Both the position numbers and the translations under genes were made by a program. Of a DNA stretch of 64,000 bases, positions 1-9,165 are shown piece by piece. The notes beneath the pieces were generated by a model. The model ran no database searches. It was not told the DNA's origin and saw only the letters and a program-made list of their open reading frames with translations. Positions within the stretch are counted from its first letter, which is position 1; each line of letters begins with the position of its first letter. The stretch comes from G965261055 sp965261055 [NCBI: Fibrobacteria bacterium] (lineage in GTDB: Bacteria; Fibrobacterota; Fibrobacteria; UBA11236): contig OZ253440.1 of assembly GCA_965261055.1 (NCBI GenBank), positions 1,302,001-1,366,000 on the forward strand, in the 5' to 3' direction.

Positions 1-888
1 TAAAACACTTGCTCCCATACCAAGAAGCCCTAAACTAAGAGATACCATTAGGTAAGTTTTATTTATGTTAAGCGTGTGTGTTTCGGGTATATATAATTTA
101 AGAATCTTTTGTATTAATAAACTACCTACAGCAAGTTGTGTTAGAGTAAGCATAAAAACAAGTGGAAGGTGTGCACCTTGTAGTGTCGTTTTATTCTCTT
201 GAGATTTTGTATTTTTTGGAAATTTTTGTGTAGTTTTATAGGTTGTCGTTGGATAAGTATATTCTGAATCTGGAGCTTCGGGCAAGTTAACATGTTTATC
301 AAAATTATCTCTTGCTTTCGTTTTATTAATAATTCTGATTTTGATAGCTTCATTAGGACATGCTTTAGAGCAAGCCGTGGGTTGTCCTGCTTCTAGACGA
401 TCGATACACATATCACATTTTCGTACAATACCCTTTTTCTGATTATACTTGGGGGCTTCATAAGGACATTTTAAAATGCAATATTGACAACCAAAACACT
501 GATCATCTAGATGTTTAACTATTCCCGTTTTCTCATCTTTGACATAAGCTAAGGTGGGGCAACCTGTCATACATGCGGGCTCTAAACAGTGATGACATGC
601 TGTTGTGATATGTTGTAAAGTCGCTGTGTTTGAATCTTTTCCTTGAATGATACCAACAGAACGCCATGTTTCATCTTCATCTAAACCATTTTCATTGTGG
701 CAAGCTGTGACACACGCTTTACATCCTGTACATTTGTCTAAATCTACTTCAAAAGAGTACTGTTCATTATCCTTAAGTTCTCGACTTGGGATTAAATCAA
801 TATATTTATTCTGATTTTGAGGAATAGAATTTTTGTTATAGAATACATCAAACCGCTCTACTGCATTGACAAATTGTTCATTATCCAT
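1..888 (-). CDS. 4Fe-4S ferredoxin / DmsC-type membrane fusion, nitrate reductase partner (3' end cut by window edge)
   Basis: The 296 codons seen encode a DmsB/NrfC-like electron-transfer protein. Four cysteine clusters are visible: CTGCKAC near residue 53, CHHCLEPAC near 98, CFGCQYC near 131 and CDMC near 158, enough for four [4Fe-4S] centres. From about residue 243 the chain becomes hydrophobic, with a membrane segment at about 243-268 and another starting near 280, so a DmsC-like membrane anchor seems fused to the ferredoxin part. Such DmsB-DmsC fusions are known beside assimilatory nitrate reductases. The gene follows narK after 40 bp on the same strand as nirBD, so I infer that it passes electrons to a molybdopterin nitrate reductase encoded further left. 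The start is the ATG at 888. No stop is reached, so the C-terminus is unknown. Confidence 0.85.
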   Translation of the reverse strand, partial: MDNEQFVNAVERFDVFYNKNSIPQNQNKYIDLIPSRELKDNEQYSFEVDLDKCTGCKACVTACHNENGLDEDETWRSVGIIQGKDSNTATLQHITTACHHCLEPACMTGCPTLAYVKDEKTGIVKHLDDQCFGCQYCILKCPYEAPKYNQKKGIVRKCDMCIDRLEAGQPTACSKACPNEAIKIRIINKTKARDNFDKHVNLPEAPDSEYTYPTTTYKTTQKFPKNTKSQENKTTLQGAHLPLVFMLTLTQLAVGSLLIQKILKLYIPETHTLNINKTYLMVSLSLGLLGMGASVL

Positions 889-928
889 AAATTTTTATTG
901 TTTATTAATTGAGATAAAATGATTTAGG

Positions 929-2230
929 TTATTCAAGTTCAAGTTTTTGCATTTGAGCTCTTTTAATTTCATGTTTAATTTGCTTTTCTGTTTCATCAGA
1001 AAATCTTAAAAATAAGGTTAATATAGAAGAAGAAAGAACAACAATTCCTATAATAAGAAAAGCGGATGAATAGCTCATATCTTGTAATGTTAGCAAAAAC
1101 CCAAAAGCAATTGCCCCAGCATTTCCGCCTGCTCCAACGACTCCAGCAATAGAGCCTAATGACTGTTGGTTGATAAATGGAACGACGGAAAAAGTTGCTC
1201 CTTCTGTCATTTGTACAAATAAACTAAAGATAATCATAGTGATAATTGCTAAAGGTAAATATCCAATTTGAGAAAATAAAATTAAACTTAAACCTTCAAG
1301 TAAAACAAGAGCACCTAAGAGAATCATGCGCCCTTTTAATCCTTTACTAAAAGAAATTTTATCTGAAAGATTTCCACCTAATGTTCTAGCGAAAATATTC
1401 ATTAAACCAAAAGATCCTGCAACGAGACCAGCTTGGATAAGGGATAGGTTAAATACATCGGTGTAGTATAAAGCCGCAATATTATTAATAGTCAATTCTA
1501 CACCAAAACAAGTCCCATAAATAATAAATAAAATCCAAACACGGTAGTCTTTGATGGTATTGATAAATACACCTTTTGTTTTTTGTTTTTTGTTGGTAAT
1601 CTCACTCGTATTTCCTTCTGCAGTATCTTTGGTGATAAACAAATATAAAATACCTGTGATAAATAGTAACACTCCTGGAACAACCATTGATAAGCGCCAT
1701 CCTAAAAACTTTCCTATGCCTAAACTCATAAAAAGAGAAAGAATGAGTGGCATGATAATTTGAGTTGCTCCTCCACCCATATTTCCCCATCCAGCTGTTG
1801 TCGCATTAGCCGATCCAACACAGTTGGACGCAAACATAATAGATGTATGATATTGTGTAATTACAAAGGATGCACCGATACAACCTATCATTAATCTAAA
1901 TAATAAAAATGTTTCATAATTGTAAGAAAAACCAATACATATGACGGGAATAGAGCCTATAATTAGTAGCCAAGTATATGCTTTTCGTGCACCTATTTTA
2001 TCACAAACCCAACCAATAATTAGGCGTGCTAAAATAGTCATTGCAACGGATGCAATAAGGATATTTCCGATTTGTGTTTTGGTTAGAGAAAACTCATCTC
2101 TAATGATGGGCATAAAAGCAGCCACTCCAAACCAACTAAAAAAACAGAGAAAGAAAGACCACCATGTCATATGAAATGTTCTCATTGGAATTGTTTGAAA
2201 GTTAAATAAGTCGATTTTTATAGCTTTCAT
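929..2230 (-). CDS. narK: NarK/NasA-type nitrate/nitrite transporter (MFS, NNP family)
   Basis: A 433-residue major facilitator with about 12 membrane helices. Both glycine-rich nitrate signature motifs of the NNP family are present: GWGNMGGGATQ in the first half and GAGGNAGAIAFG in the second. In this family they line the substrate path for nitrate or nitrite. The length is typical of the single 12-helix type. The gene lies 22 bp downstream of nirD and before the iron-sulfur/DmsC fusion on the same strand, so a role in nitrate uptake for assimilation is much more likely than respiratory exchange. Direction of transport (nitrate import or nitrite export) cannot be read from sequence. Confidence 0.93.
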   Translation of the reverse strand: MKAIKIDLFNFQTIPMRTFHMTWWSFFLCFFSWFGVAAFMPIIRDEFSLTKTQIGNILIASVAMTILARLIIGWVCDKIGARKAYTWLLIIGSIPVICIGFSYNYETFLLFRLMIGCIGASFVITQYHTSIMFASNCVGSANATTAGWGNMGGGATQIIMPLILSLFMSLGIGKFLGWRLSMVVPGVLLFITGILYLFITKDTAEGNTSEITNKKQKTKGVFINTIKDYRVWILFIIYGTCFGVELTINNIAALYYTDVFNLSLIQAGLVAGSFGLMNIFARTLGGNLSDKISFSKGLKGRMILLGALVLLEGLSLILFSQIGYLPLAIITMIIFSLFVQMTEGATFSVVPFINQQSLGSIAGVVGAGGNAGAIAFGFLLTLQDMSYSSAFLIIGIVVLSSSILTLFLRFSDETEKQIKHEIKRAQMQKLELE

Positions 2231-2252
2231 CTATTTTTTCCTTTTGCTAAAA

Positions 2253-2576
2253 TTATATTTGTATATAAAGATAATGGTCTTCTAGTTTAATAGGATATGT
2301 TTTGAGAGTGTAGCGATCTTTACCACCTAGATGTTGTCCTGTAGCTAAGTCGAAAGTATTTTTATGCATTGGGCAAGCCACTTTACGTACTTCATGCTCT
2401 TGTCCAATTAAACCTCTAGCTAATACAAATTGTTTCTTATGAGGACACATATTTTGAATAGCATACCATTCTTGTTTGTGATAGTTAAAAATTGCGATGT
2501 GTTCATCCTTAATTTTAACTGGACTTCCTGAGTTTTCTAAAACATCAGAAGTGTGACATATTTTAATCCAAGCCAT
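2253..2576 (-). CDS. nirD: nitrite reductase small subunit NirD (Rieske type)
   Basis: A 107-residue Rieske-fold protein. The complete [2Fe-2S] ligand set is visible: C44-P-H46 and C68-P-M-H71. Many NirD proteins have lost some of these residues, so this one probably still binds a cluster. It lies 31 bp downstream of nirB on the same strand and should form the cytoplasmic assimilatory nitrite reductase with NirB. Length and position match the family. A stand-alone Rieske ferredoxin is the only alternative, and the context makes it unlikely. Confidence 0.93.
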   Translation of the reverse strand: MAWIKICHTSDVLENSGSPVKIKDEHIAIFNYHKQEWYAIQNMCPHKKQFVLARGLIGQEHEVRKVACPMHKNTFDLATGQHLGGKDRYTLKTYPIKLEDHYLYIQI

Positions 2577-2607
2577 AATATTTATACTTAAAATGATATG
2601 GTTTAAT

Positions 2608-5100
2608 TTACCTTAATAAAGGTTTCTTTTGACCTCTTTCTGAAGTAAAACGAATGTTTTCGTTCTCTTCATCTGTATTGATAAAAGATTTAAATTTTTT
2701 CCTGATTGCAGGATTATCTAAAGCTTTAGACCATTCACAAATATAGGTATCCACTTGATGTTGTATTTCTTGTTCTAGTTCGTGGCAAATTCTCAAACTA
2801 TCTTCTATAATAATTTTTTTTAATCCTTCTATTCCATCTTCTATGGTTTCGATCCATTTAGACGTTCGTGTTAATTTGTCTGCTGTTCTGATATAATACA
2901 TCAAAAATCGATCTATATATTGTATTAGGGTGTGTTCATCTAAATCTTCTGCTAATAAGTCTGCATGTCTTGGTGTCATACCACCATTACCACAAAGATA
3001 AAGATTATAGCCTTTTTCTGTAGCAATGACACCAAAGTCTTTACTCTGCACTTCTGCACATTCTCTAGAACATCCAGAAACAGCTGACTTAAGTTTATGA
3101 GGACTTCTTAGCCCTTTGTATCTATTCTCAATACGAATCGCTAAACCAACACTATCTTGCATACCAAAACGACACCATGTTGAACCAACACAAGATTTGA
3201 CTGTTCTCAAGGATTTTGCGTAAGCATGACCGCTTTCTAAACCAACAGAACGTAATGTCTCCCATATCGGTAGAAGTTGTTCTATTGTTGCACCCAATAA
3301 ATCAATGCGTTGTCCACCTGTAATTTTTATATAAAGATCGTATTTTTTAGCAATTTCTCCAAGGGCAATAAGTTGATCTGCTTTGATCTCTCCACCAGGA
3401 ATTCGAGGTATTATGGAGTAAGAACCATTTTTTTGAATATTTGCTAAAAAAGTGTCGTTTGTTTCTTGAATATTTTGATGTTCTAAAATAAAATCATTAT
3501 GATAACTTGCTAAAATAGATGCAATGGTAGGTTTACATATTTCACACCCATACCCTTTTCCATATTTACCTAAAACCTCCCAGTAGGTTTTTAAATTATT
3601 ATCTTTAATAATCTTAACTAGTTCAACTCGGGATTGTGTAAAACATAAACATACATTGTTAGAGACTTGTCCTCCTAATTTTTTTGTTTCAGAAATAATG
3701 ATTTCTTTTATTAAAGGAATACAGCCACCACAACCAGTTCCTGCTTGAGTCTTTTCCTTAAGAGATTCTACATTGGTATTGCCATCATGAAAAGATTGAA
3801 TGATTTGTTCTTTAATGATATTTTCACAAGAGCAAATGGTAACATTTTTTTGAAGAGCATTAGAGCAGGAATTCTGTTGCGATCGCTCTTCTACAAGTAA
3901 AGTTTCTAAATTTTCTGGTAATGGAAGTTTGTTTTGGTAATATTGTAGAAGCTGTCTGTAAAGTTTAGGATCTCCAACAAGAATACCACCAACTATGTAT
4001 CCATTTTTTTTGTCTATATAGATTTTTTTATATGTTTCTTGCTGTTCATTAATGAGACTTACTGTTTGTATGTTTTCTCCTTGTATGAATGGATCGCCAA
4101 TACTAGCAACATCAATTCCCATAAATTTGAGTTGTGTAGATAAATCTACTTTTTTAAAATGTGTTTTTTGTCCCAATAAATTGTTCACAAGTACATCTGC
4201 CATTTTATAACCTGGAGCAATTAAACCATAAATCATTCCTTCAAACTTAGCACATTCTCCTATTGCGTAAATATTTTCATCTGAAGTTTGTAATTTGGAG
4301 TTAACGATGATACCACCTTTCTCTCCTATTTTTAAAGCATTTTTGATTGCGATTTCGTCATAGGGTCTAATTCCTGCCGAAACAACAACCATGTCTGTTT
4401 CTAAGCGAGTTCCATCTTCAAATGATAGTTCTTTGATAGAAGGTTCTCCTATAATTTGTTTTATAGCTTTATTCAAATAAACTTTCACACCAGCTTTTTC
4501 TATTTTCGTCTTTAAAAAGTCTCCACCAGTTTGATCTAATTGTCTAGACATTAAACGATTAGACTGTTCTAAAACACAGGTATCCAGTTTAAGGTTTTTC
4601 AAAGCATTTGCGGCCTCAAGACCCAAAAGACCTCCGCCAACAACAATTGCTTTTTTAGATTTTTGAGCCCATGACTGAATTTTATTTAAATCTTTGATGG
4701 TTCTATAAAGAAAAATACCCTGTGTGGATGTTTCTTGAAATAAGCTAGGGAGAAAAGCATATGATCCTGTTGCAAGAATTAATGTATCGTAGTGACATTG
4801 TCTATTTTTTTCTGATACAATATATTTTTCTTCTTTATTGATTTTTAGTACTTTTTCATTCAAGTAAATATGGATATGATTGTCTTCATACCACTGAAAA
4901 GGTGCCATTGTTAAATTTTCTAAAGTTTGTCCGTTAAACTGTTCGGATAAATGAACTCTATCATAGGCTGGAATATCTTCGCTACCAAAAACAGTGATAT
5001 CAAAAAATTCATGACCTTTTTGCTGAATGAGCTTTTCACAAAATTTGTAGCCCACCATTCCATTTCCAAGAACAATTAGATGCTTTTTTTTCATAGTCAA
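2608..5100 (-). CDS. nirB: NAD(P)H-dependent nitrite reductase large subunit NirB
   Basis: An 830-residue cytoplasmic enzyme reducing nitrite to ammonium with NAD(P)H, FAD, iron-sulfur clusters and siroheme. Domains in order: FAD/NAD(P)-binding reductase (about 1-300, second dinucleotide motif VVGGGLLG near 153), a BFD-type [2Fe-2S] domain (C423, C425, C457, C460), a second BFD-like cysteine set (C484, C486, C519, C522), then the nitrite/sulfite reductase ferredoxin-like and siroheme domains. The siroheme/[4Fe-4S] ligands are C637-x5-C643 and C677-x3-C681. It is the first gene of the nirB-nirD-narK run. An AAAGG ribosome site precedes the ATG by a few bases. Siroheme supply could involve the CbiX-like gene at 12413. 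Confidence 0.96.
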   Translation of the reverse strand: MTMKKKHLIVLGNGMVGYKFCEKLIQQKGHEFFDITVFGSEDIPAYDRVHLSEQFNGQTLENLTMAPFQWYEDNHIHIYLNEKVLKINKEEKYIVSEKNRQCHYDTLILATGSYAFLPSLFQETSTQGIFLYRTIKDLNKIQSWAQKSKKAIVVGGGLLGLEAANALKNLKLDTCVLEQSNRLMSRQLDQTGGDFLKTKIEKAGVKVYLNKAIKQIIGEPSIKELSFEDGTRLETDMVVVSAGIRPYDEIAIKNALKIGEKGGIIVNSKLQTSDENIYAIGECAKFEGMIYGLIAPGYKMADVLVNNLLGQKTHFKKVDLSTQLKFMGIDVASIGDPFIQGENIQTVSLINEQQETYKKIYIDKKNGYIVGGILVGDPKLYRQLLQYYQNKLPLPENLETLLVEERSQQNSCSNALQKNVTICSCENIIKEQIIQSFHDGNTNVESLKEKTQAGTGCGGCIPLIKEIIISETKKLGGQVSNNVCLCFTQSRVELVKIIKDNNLKTYWEVLGKYGKGYGCEICKPTIASILASYHNDFILEHQNIQETNDTFLANIQKNGSYSIIPRIPGGEIKADQLIALGEIAKKYDLYIKITGGQRIDLLGATIEQLLPIWETLRSVGLESGHAYAKSLRTVKSCVGSTWCRFGMQDSVGLAIRIENRYKGLRSPHKLKSAVSGCSRECAEVQSKDFGVIATEKGYNLYLCGNGGMTPRHADLLAEDLDEHTLIQYIDRFLMYYIRTADKLTRTSKWIETIEDGIEGLKKIIIEDSLRICHELEQEIQHQVDTYICEWSKALDNPAIRKKFKSFINTDEENENIRFTSERGQKKPLLR

Positions 5101-5188
5101 CCTTTGTAGATTAAGTAATAGAGAAACGATTTTTTTGGAGATTAAAATTCAAAGAACGAAAATAATACGAATAACTAATGTTATAGGG

Positions 5189-5206
5189 TATACTTATATT
5201 AGTATA
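5189..5206. promoter_or_regulatory. 18-bp palindrome between divergent nirB and folD
   Basis: TATACT-N6-AGTATA is a perfect inverted repeat about 90 bp upstream of nirB and 164 bp upstream of folD. It may be an operator of the nitrite reductase operon. AT-rich palindromes also arise by chance, no family consensus matches well, and no sigma-54 promoter was found here. Confidence 0.25.
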
Positions 5207-5369
5207 AATTGTATTTTGTCTTTGGCGTAATTCTAAAAGGAGAAACTCTTTGGTTACATACAACATAGTAAAATCAAAAGTAAGTCTCAATCAAAATTTA
5301 GAATAGGGATAGAATTTTCTAATTTTTAATGGAATGGATATACTATAATATTATAAAGAAAGGTTATTT

Positions 5370-6218
5370 TTGAATCAAACAATTATTTTAGATGGTAAAG
5401 CACTATCCCTCCAAAGAGAAAAAGAATTTTTAGACAGAGTTTCTAAAATTCGGTTAAAACAAGCTAAACCTGTTCTTGTTACAATCTTAGTAGGTCATGA
5501 TCCTGCATCTAAAACATATGTTAATATGAAAGGTCAGGCTTGTAATCGTGTTGGTTTTCAATCTACAAAAGTAGTTTTACCCGAATTAACAACCACACAA
5601 GAGCTTCTTGATGTAATACAGAATTTAAATCAAGATCAACAGATACATGGCATATTATTACAACATCCTGTCCCTTCTCAAATTGATGAAAGAGTTTGTT
5701 TCAACGCGATTAGCATAGAAAAAGATGTAGATGGCGTCACTAGTTGTGGGTTTGGAAGGATGGCGATGAATCAAGATGCTTATGGTAGTGCAACTCCAAA
5801 AGGAATTATGTCTTTATTGAAACATTATCAAATTGAGTTTTCAGGTAAGCATGCAGTGGTAATAGGAAGAAGTGCTATTTTAGGGAAACCTATGGCAGCG
5901 ATGCTTTTAAATGCAAATGCAACAGTTACAATTTGTCACTCGCATACACAGAATGTAAAGCAATTGGTTTTACAAGCTGATATCATTGTGGCAGCTGTGG
6001 GTCGCCCTCATTTTGTTAAGGGGGATTGGATTAAGGATGGAGCTGTTATTGTTGACGCTGGTTATCATCCACAAGAAAAATGTGGAGATATAGATTTGAA
6101 AACTTGTAAAGATCGTGCTTTAGCTTACACTCCTGTTCCAGGGGGAGTTGGACCTATGACTATTTCTATTTTGATAGAGCAAACAGTGATAGCAGCTGAA
6201 AAAAAAATAAGTGACTAA
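5370..6218 (+). CDS. folD: bifunctional methylenetetrahydrofolate dehydrogenase/cyclohydrolase FolD
   Basis: A 282-residue enzyme interconverting 5,10-methylene- and 10-formyl-tetrahydrofolate in the cytoplasm. The signature motifs are present: the YVNMK segment with the catalytic lysine (about residues 50-54), the [14 protein letters not shown]-binding loop near 165 and the C-terminal [10 protein letters not shown] near 260. The start is a TTG at 5370, chosen because it is preceded at good spacing by AAAGAAAGG and leaves a normal N-terminus. The gene is divergent from nirB and convergent with rpmA, with a strong shared hairpin terminator downstream. Confidence 0.96.
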   Translation: MNQTIILDGKALSLQREKEFLDRVSKIRLKQAKPVLVTILVGHDPASKTYVNMKGQACNRVGFQSTKVVLPELTTTQELLDVIQNLNQDQQIHGILLQHPVPSQIDERVCFNAISIEKDVDGVTSCGFGRMAMNQDAYGSATPKGIMSLLKHYQIEFSGKHAVVIGRSAILGKPMAAMLLNANATVTICHSHTQNVKQLVLQADIIVAAVGRPHFVKGDWIKDGAVIVDAGYHPQEKCGDIDLKTCKDRALAYTPVPGGVGPMTISILIEQTVIAAEKKISD

Positions 6219-6243
6219 GTAATAAGATCAAATATGTTTAAAT

Positions 6244-6276
6244 AAAAAAGAGAGAACATTTAGTTTTCTCTTTTTT
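6244..6276. terminator. bidirectional rho-independent terminator between folD and rpmA
   Basis: A 14-bp stem (one G-U wobble) around the loop ATTTA, with A-runs on one side and T-runs on the other, so it works in both orientations. It sits 26 bp after folD and about 20 bp after rpmA, exactly between two convergent genes. Confidence 0.85.
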
Positions 6277-6296
6277 ATTAATTTTTAACAGAGTGT

Positions 6297-6551
6297 TTAG
6301 GTTGGTACAATACCAACTTGTATATGTTTTTTGTCTTTATGGCTAAATTGTACTTTTCCATCAATGAGAGCAAAAATTGTATAATCTTTTCCAAGACCCA
6401 CATTTTTACCAGGATGCCATTTAGTTCCTTTTTGACGGATAATGATGTTGCCAACTTTAACAGATTCGCCACCAAATTTTTTTACGCCTAAATACTGAGG
6501 ATTTGAATCGCGACCATTGTTACTACTTCCTAAACCTTTCTTATGAGCCAC
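6297..6551 (-). CDS. rpmA: 50S ribosomal protein L27
   Basis: An 84-residue protein with the family N-terminus [16 protein letters not shown] and the conserved [14 protein letters not shown] and HKDKKHIQV segments. L27 reaches the peptidyl-transferase centre of the 50S subunit. No N-terminal extension requiring Prp-type cleavage is present. It lies 26 bp downstream of rplU, the usual L21-L27 pair. Confidence 0.98.
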   Translation of the reverse strand: MAHKKGLGSSNNGRDSNPQYLGVKKFGGESVKVGNIIIRQKGTKWHPGKNVGLGKDYTIFALIDGKVQFSHKDKKHIQVGIVPT

Positions 6552-6577
6552 TTTGAAGTCTCCTTAATTGATAACAG

Positions 6578-7024
6578 CTATGCTACAGTTTCTTGCAGAG
6601 CTATTTTTTGTTTACTTTGTTTAACTGCAGGTAATTTTTGATTAGTAAGAGTTTTCACTCTAGCCCGATGGCGCACTAGTATTGATTCTTCTATGTTCTC
6701 TTTATTAGAACCATTTTTAATTGACTTAACAATAACTTCTGTGAAAATTTGACGGTGACCTTGTGTTCTGCGGTAGCCTTTACGACGTTTATGTTTAAAA
6801 ACAATAATTTTATCGTACTTGCCATGAGCAAGGATTTCAAGAGAAACGCTAGAATCACTTAAAAAAGGAGTTCCAATATTGGTTTCTGAGCCATTATTAG
6901 CCATTAAAACATCGCTAATATTAACTTCTTGCCCAACTTCAGCATTAATTTTAGGAACCTTTAGACTTTGACCCAAACGGACATTATATTGAAATCCGCC
7001 AATATGAATGATAGAATAAACCAT
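6578..7024 (-). CDS. rplU: 50S ribosomal protein L21 with long C-terminal extension
   Basis: The first 100 or so residues match L21, including FQYNV near the start and the KHKRRKGYRRTQGHRQ rRNA-binding region near residue 75. The usual length is about 103 residues. This protein is 148, with a tail of about 45 residues rich in Lys, Arg, Asn and Gln. The tail runs without a stop and ends 26 bp before rpmA. Extended L21 proteins occur in some bacterial groups, so the tail is probably real. Its role is unknown. Confidence 0.96.
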   Translation of the reverse strand: MVYSIIHIGGFQYNVRLGQSLKVPKINAEVGQEVNISDVLMANNGSETNIGTPFLSDSSVSLEILAHGKYDKIIVFKHKRRKGYRRTQGHRQIFTEVIVKSIKNGSNKENIEESILVRHRARVKTLTNQKLPAVKQSKQKIALQETVA

Positions 7025-7094
7025 ATTTTATTTGTTAAATGAGCTTACAAAGCTAAAAAATAAAATTGTATTTTGGCAATAATTTTTTTAACTA

Positions 7095-8129
7095 CTATTT
7101 AAAAGGCAAGTCACCAGCATTAGGTGTCGCATAATTAGAATTTAAAATTTGGACATTGTATTTTTTGGCTAGTGTTTGTATGTACTTGCCTAGTTGCGTT
7201 TGATTTTTAGCTGATTGGTTTTCAATAATAGTTTGAATGATACTCAAGCGATAACTTGGATATTTTCCATCATTTTTTGTTGTTAATAGAACTAGGTGTA
7301 CACCTTGGGGAGTTTGAAATACTTTTGAAACTTCGCCAACTTCTAAAGAAGTTATATTCTTATTAAATTCTTTAACAAAATCACCTTTTTGAAAGAAACC
7401 CATATCTCCACCTTGTTTGGAGTAAAGACCTTCAGATATTTTTACAGCTATTTTAGAAAATTCAACTAATCTTTCCTCTACACGGCTAATTGTAATAATT
7501 TTCTTACGAATGTCTTTGAGTTGTTTTGTTTTAGATTTAATTTCTTTTATAGGTGCTTTTTTAGGGAGGCTTAAGAAAATTTGACTTGCACGTAAAGAAT
7601 CGTTAATAGGAAATCTTTTTTTATTTGCTTGAAAGTAATTCTTAATTTGTAGTTCAGAAGGAGGACGTATCTCACTTAAAAATTCTTTTAAAAGTCTTTG
7701 AGAAAGCAACTCTTGTTTTAACTTCTCCTTGAATTTAGCCTCGTTTTGGTTAGAAGCTTTTAAAGCTGTTTGAAATTTATTGGAACCACCAAATTGTTCT
7801 TGAAAATTTTGAAAGGCGGAGTCAAGAGACTTCTTAGAAATGGTTATTTTTTTAGCTTTGACTTCTAAGCGTACAAGTTCCTCAGCAATTAAGTTTTCTA
7901 CAATGACTCGATTAAGATAGTCTTGATTTTGCTTTGGAATATCGCTAGGATTTCCACCTTGAGCAGAAACGATAAGTTTCGATAAAGAATCAACTGTTTG
8001 AGATGTAATTATAAGTTTATCTACTTTCGCAACATCTTCAGAGTAGCCTCTGGAAACAAAGAGGAGAGAAAAAAGTAAAAGAGTTTTAGCTAGTTTTAGA
8101 AGATAAGAAGTTATTTTTGACTTTGACAT
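7095..8129 (-). CDS. SurA-like periplasmic peptidyl-prolyl isomerase/chaperone
   Basis: A 344-residue exported protein. A lysine-rich start and hydrophobic core (residues about 8-27) form a signal peptide. A SurA-N-like helical region (about 35-165) is followed by one parvulin/PpiC domain (about 170-290), with the GGDMGFFQKGDFVKEF and VFQTPQGVHLVLL segments typical of rotamases. By family it helps fold outer-membrane proteins. The start at 8129 overlaps the upstream gene by 44 bp, but later starts would destroy the signal peptide and an AAAGGG site lies upstream, so I keep it. A second, larger PpiC protein is encoded at 29714. Confidence 0.87.
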   Translation of the reverse strand: MSKSKITSYLLKLAKTLLLFSLLFVSRGYSEDVAKVDKLIITSQTVDSLSKLIVSAQGGNPSDIPKQNQDYLNRVIVENLIAEELVRLEVKAKKITISKKSLDSAFQNFQEQFGGSNKFQTALKASNQNEAKFKEKLKQELLSQRLLKEFLSEIRPPSELQIKNYFQANKKRFPINDSLRASQIFLSLPKKAPIKEIKSKTKQLKDIRKKIITISRVEERLVEFSKIAVKISEGLYSKQGGDMGFFQKGDFVKEFNKNITSLEVGEVSKVFQTPQGVHLVLLTTKNDGKYPSYRLSIIQTIIENQSAKNQTQLGKYIQTLAKKYNVQILNSNYATPNAGDLPFK

Positions 8130-8601
8130 AATCAGAGGCCCTTTTTAGAATCAGTTGAGTTTCGGTTTCTGTTAAAGGTCGCACAGCTTTTGCTGGAGAA
8201 CCAAGAATTAGATATCCACGAGGAAAAGTAGTCTTTTCGAGAACAAGGCTACCAGCACCAACAATGGAATTAGAAGGAATCACAGCTTTGTCCATTATAA
8301 TAGAGCCCATTCCAATAAGGGCTTGATTTTGGATGTGACAAGCATGCAACATGCACTGATGACCAATTGTGACTTGATCTCCAATAATGGTAGGAGTTTC
8401 TTCGGAAAGATGGATCATTGAATTATCTTGAATATTACTTTCTTCACCAATGATAATTTGGTTGATATCACCCCTGAGAGTACAATTAAAGAAAACAGAT
8501 GAGTCTTTACCAATGATTGTTCGTCCAATGATTGTTGAGCTTTCAGAAACATAAGCGGTTGCATGGATGTTTGGCTTAAATTCTAAATAAGGTAACAGCA
8601 T
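8086..8601 (-). CDS. gamma-carbonic-anhydrase-like left-handed beta-helix protein
   Basis: A 171-residue hexapeptide-repeat protein of the YrdA/PaaY/CaiE type. Repeats run from about residue 12 to 135. Candidate metal-binding histidines lie in MIHL (about 63) and in the GHQCMLHAC region (about 80-87), as in gamma-class carbonic anhydrases. The C-terminal helix includes the frequent GSPAKAVRPLT motif. Family members bind zinc or iron, but many have no proven carbonic anhydrase activity, so the substrate is uncertain. It sits 20 bp after ndk and overlaps the SurA-like gene by 44 bp, suggesting one transcript. Confidence 0.88.
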   Translation of the reverse strand: MLLPYLEFKPNIHATAYVSESSTIIGRTIIGKDSSVFFNCTLRGDINQIIIGEESNIQDNSMIHLSEETPTIIGDQVTIGHQCMLHACHIQNQALIGMGSIIMDKAVIPSNSIVGAGSLVLEKTTFPRGYLILGSPAKAVRPLTETETQLILKRASDYVKVKNNFLSSKTS

Positions 8602-8621
8602 GGTGATGGTTAAAACTTGTT

Positions 8622-9077
8622 TTACGCTTCTAAAATCTTAGATGTAGGCATCCGATTGGATATTTCGTCTGAAGAAAACCAAAAAGCAATTTCACGAGAA
8701 GCACTTTCTGTAGAGTCAGAAGAATGAACTACATTGGAACCAACATTTGGAGCGAAATCGTATCGAATTGTTCCACTCGCTGCTTCTGCTGGGTTGGTTG
8801 CACCATTAATTGATCTAGCAGAAACAATAGCATTGTCGCCGTAGAGAGATAAAACTACGATAGGACTAGATGAGATAAAATTAACAAGTTCACCAAAAAA
8901 AGGGCGTTCTTGATGTTCTGCATAAAAAGCACCTATTTTTTCTGGGCTAAATTTCCCCATTTTCATTGCGGAAATAGAAAGGCGAGAGGATTCGTAGCGA
9001 TGAAGTATTTCACCTATTATATTACCTTGAATACCATTGGGTTTTATCATTACAAATGTAGATGCCAAATTTTTCAT
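8622..9077 (-). CDS. ndk: nucleoside diphosphate kinase
   Basis: About 151 residues from the chosen ATG at 9077, giving the usual start MKNLASTFVMIKPNG. An upstream ATG at 9113 would add 12 non-conserved residues. The catalytic histidine lies in NVVHSSDSTESA, and the GATNPAEA and FFGELV motifs are present. The enzyme equalises nucleoside triphosphate pools by a phospho-histidine mechanism. KPNG replaces the usual KPDG near the N-terminus, a mild change. The gene leads the ndk/gamma-CA/SurA-like run. Confidence 0.96.
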   Translation of the reverse strand: MKNLASTFVMIKPNGIQGNIIGEILHRYESSRLSISAMKMGKFSPEKIGAFYAEHQERPFFGELVNFISSSPIVVLSLYGDNAIVSARSINGATNPAEAASGTIRYDFAPNVGSNVVHSSDSTESASREIAFWFSSDEISNRMPTSKILEA

Positions 9078-9165
9078 ACAATTAAAGTTAAAAATAAATT
9101 TGTTTGAAGACATCTTTTTTGATGAAGATTTTTATATTTTAAAATTTACTTATGGAGTGATGTTT

